Assembly: GCA_905221605.1 (NCBI GenBank)
Contig: CAJNDS010002579.1
Span: forward strand, 349,031-413,030
Origin: Symbiodinium natans
Taxonomy: Eukaryota > Sar > Dinophyceae > Suessiales > Symbiodiniaceae
Reading direction: 5' to 3'
DNA length: 64,000 nt
Shown: one piece after another, positions 1 to 12,241 of the stretch
Layout: the number at the start of each line of letters is the position of its first letter
How positions within the stretch are numbered: the first letter of the stretch is position 1
Notes under the pieces: generated by a model
Databases searched by the model: none
The model's input: the letters and a program-made list of their open reading frames with translations, nothing else
What the model was told of the DNA's origin: nothing
Program-made: the position numbers and the translations under genes

Positions 1-60
1 TGTTGGGTTTTCTTAACAAGGCAGCCATTTATAGCTACCCTCCTAAGTGCAGCCAAGATC
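1..60 (+). repeat. Dispersed repeat shared with 42838-42900
   Basis: The first 60 bases, from TTGTTGGGTTTTCTTAA through TAGCTACCCTCCTAAGTGCAG, recur with small changes at 42838-42900. The two copies share the AAGGCAGC core, the stretch TTTATAGCTACCCTCCT and the ending GTGCAGCCAAG. The left end of this copy is cut by the window boundary. It is a short dispersed repeat of unknown nature. Confidence 0.6.
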
Positions 61-209
61 CCTTGCGACTTCATTTGGGTGTGGGCACTTCTGGGTTCCA
101 ACCGTGCGAACTTCTGGAATCGCCAATACATCGACTACCTCAATCTTAAACCCTAAACCCTCAACCCTCAACCCTAAACCCTAAACCCTAAACCCTAAAC
201 CCTTGCTTC

Positions 210-320
210 CCTAAGGGTCCACGTATGCCTCATTATGATATACTTGGGCCCCGAGCTCCCTGTGCAGGAAGTACTTCAAGGCCCAAAGTAGTCCATATTT
301 AGGTGCATGGGACCCTTAGG
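210..320. mobile_element. Short TIR element, family B
   Basis: About 110 bp that begins CCTAAGGGTCCACGTATGCC and ends with the inverted complement, AGGTGCATGGGACCCTTAGG. The interior contains the family B core (TACTTGGGCC, then GTACTTCAAGGCCCAAAG). Non-coding and MITE-like. Related copies or pieces lie at about 3436-3490, 4190-4230, 4874-4979, 12133-12241 and 40531-40638. Confidence 0.65.
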
Positions 321-539
321 GTTAGATGAGCCCGAAACCCTAAACCCTAAACCCTAAACCCTAAACCCTAAACCCTAAACCCTAAACCTTGTTTCGTATT
401 TCTCCGAACTTGTTGAGGTGGGGATGCCTGGCGGATTTCCGTGGGTTTTCTGGCTTCCAAATTCAGTTTCTTTAAACCCTAAACCCCAACAACCAAGCCC
501 TAAACCCCAAACCCCAAACCCCAAGCCCCAAGCCCCAAA

Positions 540-629
540 CCCCAAACCCGAAACCTTAAACCCTAAACCCTAAACCCTAAACCCTAAACCCTAAACCCTA
601 AAACCTAAACCCTAAACCCTAAACCCTAA
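540..629 (-). repeat. Telomere-like array (CCCTAAA)n
   Basis: Near-perfect heptamer array reading CCCTAAA on the plus strand, with a few single-base variants (CCCCAAA, CCCGAAA). It is a typical medium-length example of the arrays that pepper the whole window. Confidence 0.9.
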
Positions 630-829
630 GCGGGCCTGATCCCTGGCTCGTTTCAGGGAGTAAAGGATCGCAGGCTTGAAGTTGTGGGCGGGTCCAGGTT
701 TCGGGGTTTCCTTACAGCAAGGCTTGAAGAGCTTGCGCTTACAGGGTGTTGGCGTGAGTTTAGGCTAGGGCTTCAGGTTTGGGGTTGAGGGTTTAGAGTT
801 TAGGTAATTTTTTGTTTTGGGTTTTCTTG

Positions 830-912
830 GGAACCTATTCACCTACAGTTTAGTAGTAGCTACCCCCTATTTAGTACGCATAACCCTGAAAACGGTGGGT
901 GAACAGGGTCCC
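830..912. mobile_element. Short TIR element, family I
   Basis: The segment starts with GGGAACCTATTCACC and ends with GGTGAACAGGGTCCCAGGTAG, an imperfect inverted repeat of the start. A related copy lies at about 5484-5566, with CACCTGGAACCCTATTTACC at one end and TTAATAGGGTCCCAGGTAG at the other. No coding capacity. Confidence 0.45.
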
Positions 913-1597
913 AGGTAGCTTTTCCAGTGAGCTTTGCAGTGCCTGGCTCCCAGCACCGGTGCGTGCTCAGGCACAGGAGGTGTTCGTCTACAGAAGCCGT
1001 GAGGAGCGGGCGAGCCGTCCCCTCTGCCCTTGGCAAACTGGCATGGTATTATCATCCCCGGTTTCGGGTTTGGGGTTTAGGGTTTAGGGTTTAGGGTTTG
1101 GGGTTTGGGGTTTAGGGTTTAGGGTTTGGGGCCCTAAACCCCACACACCCTACAAACTCTCACCCTTCATATGATCGCCCTCCTCGCAAATGTAGGTTGT
1201 AGCCTCTGACCTCAGGGTTCTGGTCAACAGTCCCTGCATGCCGTGGGAATCGCAAAGATTCTAGAACATAATATGTTTGTTATATTATATGTTATTAATT
1301 TATATCTTTGTTATTTTATATTATATATAAATATATTTGTTTATTTATATTTGTATGTTTTGTATTTATTTATCTAATTTATATGTATACGTATAGTTAT
1401 ATGTACACAAAATTTTTATGTATAAACATACTTATTTGTATGAGTTTTGGGATTTATAGTGGTAGTAAGATGTACAAACGCAGAAAAAAGATCCAACAAG
1501 GGACTGTGATTCAGAGTACTCCCCCAAATATCCCGCCCTAAGCGACGGGCAGGACTTATAGCCTGCCCAAAACCACCCGCTTCTCTGATAGTCTTGC

Positions 1598-1810
1598 CTT
1601 GGAGACCAAATGAGCCCTAAAAGGCATTGTGGTTCATATGGTCACTTCTCTAAATTGTGGTCCCTTTAGGGGTCCTCATCATAAAGGCGGCCCCTCTTCT
1701 TTAGGGTCCCCCAAAAAGGGACCATGTTTTTGAGAACTGACCATATGACTTAATGATAGTAGTATAGGGTACATGACCCTCCAAATTTTCGTGTTCATCC
1801 GGTCTCCAAT
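1598..1810. mobile_element. TIR element, family A, possibly nested
   Basis: Begins CTTGGAGACCAAATGAGCCC and ends TTCATCCGGTCTCCAAT, which is its imperfect inverted complement. GTCTT occurs next to both ends (1591-1595 and 1811-1815) and may be a target duplication. A second inverted-repeat sequence (GTCCCTTTAGGGGTCC to AAAAAGGGACCATG) occupies the middle, so this could be a nest of two elements. Non-coding. Confidence 0.55.
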
Positions 1811-1890
1811 GTCTTACTTAGCCTACAATTGAACTTTAAACTTGTTGGGTTTCCTTATCTAGTAGGAAGAATAAAGTTTACCCTTATTCC

Positions 1891-2142
1891 CCTTGGTTAT
1901 TGGAGAAATACTCACCTGAAGCTATGTTGAACACCGTTCTGCTCAGCGACAATGTAAACGATCTGGCTGTGGTGAAAAGCGTGGTTCAACAAAGAATGTA
2001 TCTCGAGCTGGGCAAGCTGCTGTGCGACCATCTCCAAGGTCAATTGGGCTCGACCAAACGCTTTAGGTCCGAAGCCCTTGTGCGTAGAAAGGCCCGCTTT
2101 AGGGTCGACACCGAAAATGATGCTACAACGCCCTGGCCTTAG
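1891..2142 (+). other. Unrecognised coding-like island
   Basis: An open frame of 80 codons starts at 1900. For about 75 codons it has a protein-like composition, with an amphipathic helical look (VKSVVQQRMYLELGKLLCDH), unlike the Gly-Phe-Arg-Val strings that telomere-like repeats encode. It ends where a CCCTAAA array begins. I do not recognise a family. It could be an exon or a decayed gene piece, or a chance open frame. Confidence 0.3.
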
Positions 2143-3884
2143 AAGCCCTAAACCCCAAACCCTAAACCCTATAGATCCCATAAAGACCCCTACAGAAGCC
2201 GCCGAATCATCTCATCCGCAAGATCCCAAACATGAAGCCTAAGGCTTCCTCAACCCTGAAAATTAGAACCCCATGTAACCTATAAACACTACCCTAGAAC
2301 ACACTGTAACAGGATAGACACTATAACCAGAAACCCACTATGACGCTGTAGCCCTACAACACCTAGACGTAACCCTCTAACCCCGTGGCCCTGCGACCCT
2401 AAACCCTAAACCCTAAACCCTAAACCCTAAACTACCCTAAACCCTAAACCCTAAACCTCAACCCTAAACCCTAATACAACCCTATAAGCCCAAGAGGAGC
2501 TCCTGGGCTCATTTCGTGTCAACTTGGACTACGAGAAAACTACAGCCGCTCGACCTGAAAACGTGTTTCAGGTTTAGGGTTTGGGGTTTAGGGTCTAGGG
2601 TTTAGGGTTTAGGGTTTAAGGTTTGGGGGTTGGGGTTTGGGGTTCATGGTTTAGGGTTCATAGGGCTTGTGAGGTTAACCTAAAGTCAATAGGGTTTAGG
2701 GTTCAGCAGGGTTCAGGGTTTAGGGCTGAATTAGGGTCAGGGATAGAGGGGTTGAGGGTTTATTGTAATCGGGGTTTATAGGGCGGCTTGTAAGGTTAAC
2801 CGAAAGTCTTCTTCCCAGTGAGCTCTGAGACGGTCATTACTATACGCCTGGCAAGTGTTACACTGCGAGAATCTGTACCCCTACTGTCGCCCAAGCCCCC
2901 TAAACCCTAGACCCTAGACCCTGAACCCTAAACCCTAAACCCTAAACCCCAAACGCTATGGTTTAGGATTTAGACAAACGGATCTCCATGGTTGGTTCCC
3001 TGGGTTTGGAGACCCTTTCTCATCAGGATCCGCTTCTAGGGAATGTTCGGGGCCGTATTGGGGTCGTACCAAGCCCTGAAACCCTAAACCGAAACCCCTA
3101 AACCCGTAAACCCCTAAAACCTAAACCCTAAACCCTAAACTAACTCCCAAACACTAAAAAAAACAGATTAAACCCTTGAGGGGTACAAGTCTTGATGAGG
3201 TTTATTTTCTCACGTTTGAGCGCTTGTCTTCTCATGGAAAAAAGGGTAACGAAGCGCAGGCCCGGGAGGCCTTGAGAACGTCGGAACTTTAACCCTAAAC
3301 CCTAAACCCTAAACCCTAAACCCTAAACCCTAAACCCTGAACCCTGAACCCTAAACCCTAAACCCTAAGGACTTTGGGTTCATGATCGGTTTAGGGTTTG
3401 GGGTTTGGGGCTTAGGGTTTTTAGGGTTTACCGCCACGGGTCCATGTACCTAAATATGGAATGCTTGGGCCTTAACGTACTTCCTGCATGTGGTAGGGTT
3501 TGGGTTCTAGGGTGTAAGGTTTGTGCCTAGGGTTTAGGGCTCTGAGAAGTTGAGGCAGAGATCATGGGTTTTGCTGTCAGGGCCATGCGAGCTGTAGTGT
3601 TTGCACGCTTTGGCGCCCTCGATGGTGTCTGACTCCCGCAACACCCTTGATCATGTCGGAATGCTCTCGGATGTTCCCCGTTTCTGCGAACAGTCCTGAA
3701 TTGGGATTACAGTACCCCCCCCCCCCCCCCCCCCCTATTATAATCCTATTTCGGTTTACGTGAAGTGTGGCCTATGGGGTTCCGGTTCGGGCGGATGGGA
3801 TAGAAGCTTTCGTCTTTTCTGGGCTGGGAGGCGATCCTTGTGGGTTTAGGGTTTGGGGTCTAGGGTTTGGTTTTGGGTTTACAG

Positions 3885-4080
3885 GGTTTGGATTAGGGTT
3901 TGGTTTAGGCTTTAGGGTTTAGGGTTTAGGGTTTGGGGTTTGGGGTTTAGGGTTTAGGGTTTAGGGTTTAGGGCTTGGTTTAGGGTTTAGGGTTTAGGGT
4001 TTAGGGTTCAGGGTGTAGGGTTTAGGGTTTAGGGTTTAGGGTTTAGGGTTTAGGGGTTAGGGTTTAGGGTTTAGGGTTGG
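3885..4080 (+). repeat. Telomere-like array (TTTAGGG)n
   Basis: About 195 bp of TTTAGGG units with scattered variants (TTTGGGG, TTCAGGG, TGTAGGG). One of the longer arrays, in the opposite orientation to the one at 3290-3368. Confidence 0.9.
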
Positions 4081-4542
4081 CCTTGCGTGAAGACATACAC
4101 CCGCGCATACACAAAACTATGGCTGTGACGGCATGGCGGAAGCCTGCTTCGTGGTTTTCTGCTTCACGCTTCCAATATCGCGACTTTTGGGGCCCAAGTA
4201 TAGAATAACAAGGCACATGGACCCTTTGGGTTCTTACCCTAAACCCTAAACCCTAACACCTTGGAGGACCTCTCATCAGCCAGTTGCATGCCAAAGCTCG
4301 AGCACTGGTTTTGGGACAAGGGGTAGTTTTCTGCATTTGGGTCCCTGTTTGGGTCCTGACTTTAAGGGTGCCGTACCATATGGGGATTTCCGAAAACAAG
4401 GGACGTAGGATTCCGTGATAATAGGAACCCAATAGTACCCCAAACCCGAACCCGAAAGCCCTTTACTCCTTGAACTTGTGTTTTTTTCAGGTGCGGGGAG
4501 CCGGCAAGCGTGGACTGAAGCTTCCTGATACCTTTCTCTGAG

Positions 4543-4670
4543 CCTTGGGGACGAAATGAACCCCAACATTGGGGTCACATACCCTATACTACCATACTTC
4601 CTATTAAGATATATGAACCATTACGGTATGTGAACCATAAACCCTTTTGGGGTTCATTCAGTCCCCCAGG
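4543..4670. mobile_element. TIR element, family A
   Basis: Starts CCTTGGGGACGAAATGAACC and ends GGGTTCATTCAGTCCCCCAGG, an imperfect inverted pair of about 20 bp. The interior has the family core (GGGGTCACATACCCTATACT, TATGAACCATAAACCC). About 128 bp and non-coding. GAG lies next to both ends, a possible short target duplication. Confidence 0.65.
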
Positions 4671-4782
4671 GAGATGCGCAGTTTAGTGTTTAGGGTTTCG
4701 GGGTTTCCGAAGTTAGGGTTTAGGGTTTAGGGTTTGGGGTTTGGGGTTTGGGGTTTGGGGTTTGGGGTTTAGGGTTTAGGGG

Positions 4783-4880
4783 TACCTTGTTGGGATCCAT
4801 TTTCTCAGGGGATCCTACTATTCTGGGGGTTTATATTCGGGGTCCCTTATTTTGCGGAAACCCCCATCTAGCCCCAAGGG
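4783..4880 (+). mobile_element. Short dispersed element, family E
   Basis: Contains GATCCTACTATTCTGGGGGT and GGGGTCCCTTATTTTGCGG followed by AACCCCCAT. Matching copies are at 35935-36035 (same strand) and 50627-50720 (opposite strand). About 90 to 100 bp, non-coding, and abutting a family B copy. Confidence 0.5.
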
Positions 4881-4979
4881 CCCATGTACCTAAATATGGA
4901 ATACTTTGGGCCTTAAAGTACTTCCTATACAGGGAGTTTGGGGCCCTAGTATATAGTAATGAGGTACATGGACCCTTGG
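4874..4979. mobile_element. Short TIR element, family B
   Basis: Begins CCAAGGGCCCATGTACCTAA and ends GAGGTACATGGACCCTTGG, a good inverted repeat. The interior shares TATGGAATACTTTGGGCCTT and AAAGTACTTCCTATACAGGG with the copy at 40531-40638. Confidence 0.65.
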
Positions 4980-4984
4980 CATGA

Positions 4985-5122
4985 GGGTAGTTATATGGTC
5001 CCCTAGCTCCTTTAAACGGGTTCCTCTGATGTATGGGCCCTTTAGCTTTATAGGGTATATAAGGGGGTATCTAAGGGGTCCCCTTCTATAGGGCCCATAT
5101 GAAGGGACCATGTAACTAACCT
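4985..5122. mobile_element. Short TIR element, family C
   Basis: Runs from GGTAGTTATATGGTCCCCTA to GAAGGGACCATGTAACTAACC, which is inverted relative to the start. The interior has ATGTATGGGCCCTTTAGC and GGGTATATAAGGGGGTAT. Copies occur at about 21630-21800, 38946-39103 and 27285-27415. Non-coding. Confidence 0.6.
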
Positions 5123-5316
5123 TCAGAAACCCGAAGAAGCCCGTTGAACCTTTATGATTCCCCCCCCCGAAGCCCCCACGCGGTAGGCTTCGGGGCGCGG
5201 GTGCACAGAGGCCGCCAGCTCGGCCTGTTTGATGGCCATTTGATGCGGGCTCCAGGAGGGCGCCCGCCTTTTTGAGACTGTTTAGGTGGTTATAGGGTTT
5301 AGAGAGTGGGTTAAGA

Positions 5317-5422
5317 GGGGATGAAATGAACCCCCAAAATTGGGGCCATATACCCTGAGTACTCTACTTCCTATTGAGGTATATGAACCATAAACCCTTT
5401 TAGGGTTCATTTAGTCCCCCAG
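5317..5422. mobile_element. TIR element, family A
   Basis: Starts GGGGATGAAATGAACCCCC and ends GGGTTCATTTAGTCCCCCAGG. The interior, with CATATACCCTGAGTACTCTA and TATATGAACCATAAACCC, is close to the copies at 4543 and 6419. About 106 bp. Confidence 0.65.
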
Positions 5423-6418
5423 GATAGGGGGTGAAGAGTGTTGAGGGTTGAGGAATTGTATGGGGGTTTCTGTTTTAGGGTTCACCTGGAACCCTATTTA
5501 CCCCCCCCCAACTTAGCAGGTAGAACCCTCAAAACCGTAGGTTAATAGGGTCCCAGGTAGGGTTGAGAGGGCTTCGGGTTCACTGGGTCCTTGTTCATTA
5601 CAATTTTGCATTCCCAATAAGGACCCTAAACCCTGAACCCTGAACCCTAAACCCTAACCCTAAACCCTAAAACCTAAACCCTAAACCCCGGGATGGTGAT
5701 TCTTAAACATAACCCCAACAAGGAAGCAGCTTAGTGTGTAGGAGGGCGGAGGAGGTGCACGGATCCATGAGGCCGTGGAGTGAGCGTCCCTGGCAGCTCG
5801 CGCTTAGGGTTTAGGGCTTAGGGTTTAGGGTTTAGGGTTTAGGGTTTAGGGTTTAGGGTTTATAGGGTTTAGGCTCTACATCCCCTGAAGAGTTCACTCG
5901 CGCGGGGACAGCCAAAACTCCACACGCCCCTCCCCATGAGAGCAGATCCGTTGCGGCACAGCGCGCTGGATACCTCAAGCTCTGGTCCACCGTTTAAAGC
6001 GCCCAAAAGCCTGGGGCCTAAACACTAACCCTAAACCCTAAACCCTAAACCCCAAACCCCAAACCCTAAACCCTAAACCCTAAACCCTAAACCCTAAACG
6101 CAAGTTCGGGGCTTTAAGGCTTGTCTTTCTCACCGCGTATTGGATGGTCTGGGTGGGCCCTGTTTTTCGAGTTCCCCCACACCGAACTCTTCGCAGAGGG
6201 GCCCTCAGATGCGGGGCCGGTTGCAGCTACAGCGGCTAGCCTTTCCTCCTCCTTCCCTCCTTCCCCTAAACCCTAAACCCTACACCCCTAAACCCTAAAC
6301 CCAAAAGATCCAAGTAAGTACTTTGAGAGGGTATACTTGGGCCGGCTCAAAGCAGCTACCATGTCACCCTTCTTTTGGTCTATCTAGGGTTCAGGATGGT
6401 TGCGGGTTTAGGGTTTAA

Positions 6419-6528
6419 CCTTGGGGACGAAATGAACCCCCAAATTGGGGTCATATACCCTGAGTACTATAATTCCTGTTCAGGTATATGAACCATAAAC
6501 CCGTCTAGGGTTCATTTAGTCCACAAGG
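6419..6528. mobile_element. TIR element, family A
   Basis: Starts CCTTGGGGACGAAATGAACC and ends GGTTCATTTAGTCCACAAGG, an inverted pair of about 20 bp with few mismatches. The 110-bp length and interior match the 5317 copy. It sits directly beside a TTTAGGG stretch. Confidence 0.7.
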
Positions 6529-8234
6529 AAGTCACCCTTCTCGGGTCTACAAGTACCTATCTACTCATGTGGTATCGGGTTTTGGGGGGTTTAGGGTTGC
6601 AGGTTTAGGGACAAAGAAAGACCCCGCCCAGTTTTTGGGGGCGCGGAGGACCCGAGCTATGAGGCCTTTCCATCCAGCAATGTATCTCCATTGTTTAGGG
6701 GCCAAGGCGTTCGACGCTTTCTACCTTCCCTAAGCCCTGCCAGCATGGGCTATTAGGCCTCATAATCCCTTCACCAACCCTATAAAGGGCCTTTTTAAGG
6801 GGTTATCGGGCAGAATAGCCCATGTAGGTATGGCCTAAACCGGAGCCTAAACCTGGAAATCTCAGGCACACCGGTGCTGGATAGGGCTCCTTCCGGGTCG
6901 CGTCGAACGTCACGAGTGTGCAATCGAGTTCCTGCCCCACACCAAATACTGTTCTTGGCCAGCCCAGGAACCACCCGAGCCTCATCTGCAAGCCATGCGC
7001 TAAACCCTAAACATCGGTACCCTAAACATCGGAACCCCGCCCAGCCAAAAGAAGCAAGCCTCCCCCAAGCTTCTGACCCCAACAGAAGAAACCCCCAACA
7101 CCCTACTAGGGTTTTAGGGTTTTAGGGTTTTAGGGTTTTAGGGTTTTAGGGTTTTAGGGTTTAGGGTTTAGGGTTTAGGATTATTGATGTAGGGTTTAGT
7201 ACAGGACTTCCAAGAATAGAACCTGACTTACTTTCAGAAATTCCTTTCTTACCCTGCAGAAAGCCCAATACCCCTTAGCTGAGGAAGGCTCCTCGGACTA
7301 CAGGTCTTTGCCCTAAACCCTAAACCCTAAACCCTAAACCCTAAACCCTAAACCCTTTGTGGATCAAAAACTATTGTCCGAGAGGTTGAGGGCTTAGGGA
7401 AACTTGAGGCTGAACTGAAGGCTTGTTGGTTCAGTTTTTTTATAGGCTGAAATGATACACGACACGGCTTAGCGTCAGGGAGAGGCCAGAACCCAGATAC
7501 ACTATACATATGATATACTATATGTATATGTAGGTATATGCATCTGTATATTCCTGTCTGGGAAAAGGTCCTTATATTACCATTCTTGCTATAGAAAACC
7601 ATGTTCTACATAGGATGCCTATAGTTGCAATTGAAACGCTAAGTAGCACACAGAAGGCGGACTAAGACACATGAAGTCAACGTGGAGAGTGGGCGGGGTC
7701 CAGGGTTCAGCTTGAGGTCCCCTTCTTAGGGACTTAGAGATTTTTATGGCCTGGAGGGGTTCAGGGTTTAGGGTGCAGGGATTTAGGGATTTTGGGGGGT
7801 TTCGGGGAGGGTGCAGGTGTAGTTTTTTGTTCTTCTTTTCTTCTTTCCGGGGATGGAGCTTCATTACGGGTTTAGGGAGAGGATTCCCCTAAACCCTAAA
7901 CCCTGAACCCTGAACCCTAAACCCTAAACCCCTGTGCCCAGAGCCCGCCCTACTTATAGGGTTCGTCAGGGAGGGGGTCGGTCTGTAACCTAAGGTTCCC
8001 CACTACTCCCCAAGGCTCCCGAAGCTTCCTTAAGGCTCCCTATAGGTACCTACCCCCCCCCCCCCCCCATGAACCCTTAAAACCTAAAACCCCTAAACCT
8101 TAAGAACCCAAATAACCCACGAAGAAGCTTGCAGCATGAGGCGGCCCGGGGCAATCTTAGGAGCAGAGCCTTTGCCTTAAAGGCGAGGGGTCGCCAAACA
8201 CGTTGAAAGTTCCGAGCTGAAAAGTTGGGGGGCC

Positions 8235-8386
8235 CTTTGGGGACGAAATGAACCCTAGAGGGGTTTAAGGTTCATACTACCTTAAATAGGAATCATACTA
8301 CCTTAATAGGAATCACTACCTTAATAGGAATCATAGTAGTCAGGGTATATGACCCCAGTTTTAGGGTTCATTTCGTGCCCCCGAGG
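8235..8386. mobile_element. TIR element, family A, with internal triplication
   Basis: Starts CCTTTGGGGACGAAATGAAC and ends GGGTTCATTTCGTGCCCCCGAGG. The middle holds about three tandem copies of a roughly 20-bp unit (CTACCTTAATAGGAATCA), which makes this copy longer (about 152 bp) than its relatives. Confidence 0.6.
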
Positions 8387-9779
8387 TTCGCGATGTTTGC
8401 GTGCGTCATCCTGCTGGTCCTTGAACTGTTGGGTTTTTTTTGCGAGCACGGGGTTTAGGGTTTAGGGTTTAGGGTTTAGGGTTTAGGGTTTAGGGGTTAG
8501 GGGTTTAGGGTTTAGGGCTTAGGGGTTAGGGCTTAGGGGTTAGGGGTTTGGGGAAGTGACCCGGTGCTTGATGGAAGCCCCTCGTGTCTGGAGGGGCTTG
8601 GCTCTAGATTTCCAGGCTTCCCTGAGAATTGTCATTCTTGTCGTCTTACAGCCCTTCCCACCTAAGCCCAAATCCCTTATCAGTCTTGTACATCATATAG
8701 CCGTTCCCTGCCCACCCTGTCCCCTGAGTTTTAGAGTTTGGGATGTCGAGTCTAGAATCGAACCTTAGACCTTAAGCCCGTAACCCCGAACGTTTGTTTG
8801 CCTGTTTTTTTTTGGGGGGGAGGAGAGATTCTCGGGGGGGGGGGGGGGGGGGTTCAAGCTAAACCCTAAACCTTAAACCCTGGTTCCGGTGGCCTGTTGT
8901 TTGGGGCTGATTTGGGGTTTAGGACGCTTTGTTTTGTGTTTGCATGCGCTTGAGTCTGCAGTGTGCTTAGCCCTGGAGGCCTTAAACCCTCAGCCTTCAA
9001 CTGCAACCCAGCCCCTTGAACAACTCCGACATCCTTTACACCTCCGACAGATTCCAACAGAGCCCATACAACAAAATAAGAGAGACAACAAATATATGTA
9101 ACTGAACAAACATAATGCATATATATATATACATATATATATATATGCATAGCTCTAGTTAATACCCAAATATCTTCAGAGGCTGTGCGTACTACGCAGA
9201 ACCCAGCCTGAGCACGAAGCCTCTTTTTCTGTGCCTGGTATACCTCTATAGGGCTCACCTTAATTTTAAATCCCTAACCCAAAACCCTTTTTAGCCTCTA
9301 ACTCTAACCCCCCCCCAACCCCCCACACAATCCTGAGACTCCACAGCGCCAAGATGCCATAAGCGTGGAGGGTTTTAAGCTTTAGGGTTTAGGGTTTAGG
9401 GTTTAGGGGGGCAAGCCCTACACCCCCCAAAACCCGTCGTAGCTTCCATGGTCCTCGTGCCATTATGGCGGCCGTCGTCGTCGCGCCTCTCTGCCGCCAT
9501 TTGGGGGTCAGGGTTTAGGGTTTAGGTTTTAGGGTTTAGGGCTCAGGGTTTAGGGTTTAGGGTTTAGTTGGTTTAGGGCGCGGTGGTTGATTGGAGCCCT
9601 GAACCCTGAACCCTTTGCTAGGAATTCTTCAGTTTCTGAGGGGTGACCACTAGATCTTGGGCTGGTTTTGGGTATAGCGTTTAGGGTTCAGGGTTCGTCC
9701 CCCCCTACTCCCTAAACCCTAAACCCTAAACCCTAAACCCTAAACCCTAAACCCTAAACCCTAAACCCGAAGCTTCCAG

Positions 9780-9864
9780 AAGGCTGGTGCTGCGCAAGAA
9801 GCATGCCGAGCTGTACAAGAAGCATGGGAAGCTGCCCCCCTCCAAGCTGGAGATGCGCCTGGAG
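9780..9864 (+). other. Exon-like island bounded by AG and GT
   Basis: An 85-base stretch follows an AG (AAGCTTCCAG) and is followed by GTGTTTAGG. In one frame it encodes a basic helical peptide (LVLRKKHAELYKKHGKLPP and on) without stops. CCCTAAA and TTTAGGG arrays flank it directly. The splice-like borders and composition suggest an internal exon of an unrecognised gene, or a relic of one. Confidence 0.4.
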
Positions 9865-11154
9865 GTGTTTAGGGCTTAGGGCTTAGGGTTTAGGGTTTAG
9901 GGTTTGCGGGGGAGGGGTGTAGGGTTCAGGGTTAAGGGTTTGGGGTTTATGGGGGGAGGTGGAGGTTGGGGTTTGGAGTTGTGGTGTTCACGGTTAAGGG
10001 TTGGAAGGGTTTCGGTTTAGCACGTTGAGGGTCACTGGCGTGCACCAGCATCACACCCACCAGAAGAAATTAGGTGGAGGGTTCTAATAAGGCCCAGGAA
10101 GGCAAAAAGGGGAACCTTTTATATTCCTAGGTTACTCTTGAGTCTAGGCAAAAAAAAGGGACCTCCTACACGTAGTCCCGCAGCCTACCCTTTCAACTGT
10201 CCAACTTGCTGCGGCCCTCGAATTTGAACTCGGGGCATTGGCCCTTTGGCCCAAAAAACCTCGAACCCTTAGTCGCCCCTGACGGACGCGTAGGAGATGC
10301 GAAGAATCGGCAAGCTTGTGCAGGAAGAGGCCGATGATGGTGTTTGAGGTTTAAGGGGTTCAGGGATGTGTTTTAACATTTTCCCTGCTTGAAGAGGTTG
10401 AAGAGGATCATCTTCCTAACCCTAGCCCTACACCCCTATGCCCTTAAACCCTTAAACCCGTAAACCCTAAACCCCTTAAACCCCTGAACCCTTCCACCCT
10501 AAACCCTTAAACCCTAAACCCTGAACGCAAAGGAAGATATCCTTCAGAGGGTTTCAGGGGCCATCCTCTGCTCAGGTGCCTGTTTAGGACAATTTTTGTT
10601 CAGAGGGTTTTACGGGACATCCTTTGGGTTTAGTGTTGAGGGTTTAGGGTTTGGGGTTTAGGGTTTTTAGGGTTTAGGGTTACTATATCTCCAAGCACAG
10701 AATTATTACTAATAGTATCGCTCATGGTCCCCTTTTTAAGTATATAATAAGAACCTCCAGGGTTTAGGGTTTTCGGGTTTCGGGCTTCGGGCCGTTTAGG
10801 GACCCCCCCCCCCCCATTTAGGCCCTTACTTTTCCCAACAAGCTTCGAGTTTGGGAGCTGCTGCCCGAGGTACCTTAATAGGGTTTAGGGTCTAGGGTTT
10901 AGGGTTTAGGGCTTCACGCTTGTGGGTGCTGAGGTTCGGGGGGGGGTCAGGGCGGGTTTCGGGTTTAGGGTTCTGGGTTTTGGGTTTCGGGCATTTTAGG
11001 GTTCAGGGTTCAGGGTCTTCAGCTGCGTTACTACCTGAAGGCGTAGGGAGCGTAGTCCGCGCGGGTCTGAAGTCAGGTCCTGAGGGCTGGCCCAGGTTGG
11101 GGTACTTCTTTCCCCACTGATGACCGTACTAGCTACTAGCTACTAACTGTCCCC

Positions 11155-11385
11155 TGAGCCCTGAACCCTAAACCCTAAACCCTAAACCCTAAACCCTAAA
11201 CCCCAAACCCCAAACCCTAAACCCTGAACCCTAAACCCTAAACCCTAAACCCTAGACCCTGGACCCTAAACCCTAAGCCCTAACCCTAACCCTAAACCTG
11301 AAACCCTAAACCCTAAACCCTAGACCCTAAACCCTAAACCCTAAACCCTAAACCCTAAACCCTAACCCTAAAAACCCCCTAAACC
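11155..11385 (-). repeat. Telomere-like array (CCCTAAA)n
   Basis: About 230 bp of CCCTAAA units with variants such as CCCCAAA, CCCTGAA, CCCTAGA and CCCTAA. One of the longest arrays in the window. Confidence 0.9.
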
Positions 11386-12132
11386 CCCACATGGCGAACT
11401 GGAATTGTCTCCTTTGAGGCCCCTCCGGTGCTGGTGGTGAACGTGCAGGTCGAACTCCCAGGGTTCTGGTCTCCGAAACCTTGGGCAGAAGTTTAGGGTT
11501 TAGGGTTTGGGGTTGAGGGTTTAGGGTTAGGGTTTAGGGTTGAGGGTTGAGGGTTTAGGGTTTAGGGTTTAGGGTTTAGGGTTGAGGCCTGACTTTGACT
11601 GGGGCATCATGGTCTTCTGGAACCCCTCAACATCCTCAACCGCAATTTGCCAAACCCTCAACCCTCAACCCTAAACCCTGAACCCTGAACCCTAAACCCT
11701 AAGCCCTCTTCTTGTAGGACCCCCTCCCCCCCACACATCAAGATTCGGGGGTTCAGGGTTCAGGGCTCTGGGTTGAGGGTTCTGAGTCGTGCGCCGAGGT
11801 CTTGGGTTGGGGGGCTAAGAGCTTAAGGCTTAAGGGGTTTAAGGGTTTAGGGGTTTAGGCGTTTTAGGGTTTAAGGGTTTAAGGGTTCAGGGGTTGAGGG
11901 GTTTGAGGGTTTAGAGTTTGGGGTTCGGGTTTAGGCGTGCTCGGGTATGTGTGTGTGTGTGTGGGGGATAGCGAAGTTTGTAGTTGTGTCTGTGCCTGAA
12001 ATCCCAAAGTACCCGAAACCCTAAAAATCCCTAAACCCTAAACCCTAAACCGCACACGTCACACTAAAGCCCTGCTGCTGTCCATCGCATCTGGTGCGCG
12101 GTTTCAAGGTTTTATGACACAAAGATTGAATC

Positions 12133-12241
12133 CCTAAGGGCCCATGTACCCCAGCATTGTATACTTGGACCCCTAAGTCCCTCCATAGCAGGTGCTATGA
12201 AAGGCCCAAGTATTCCCTATTTAGGTACACGGACCCTTCGG
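12133..12241. mobile_element. Short TIR element, family B
   Basis: Begins CCTAAGGGCCCATGTACC and ends TTAGGTACACGGACCCTTCGG, an inverted repeat. The interior (TATACTTGGACC, AAGGCCCAAGTATTCCCTA) matches the family B core. About 109 bp. Confidence 0.6.

Noticed and set aside
10210-10245. Possible T-arm/B-box on the minus strand (GAGTTCAAATTCGAGG)
   Set aside because: The stem does not pair properly and no full cloverleaf is present.
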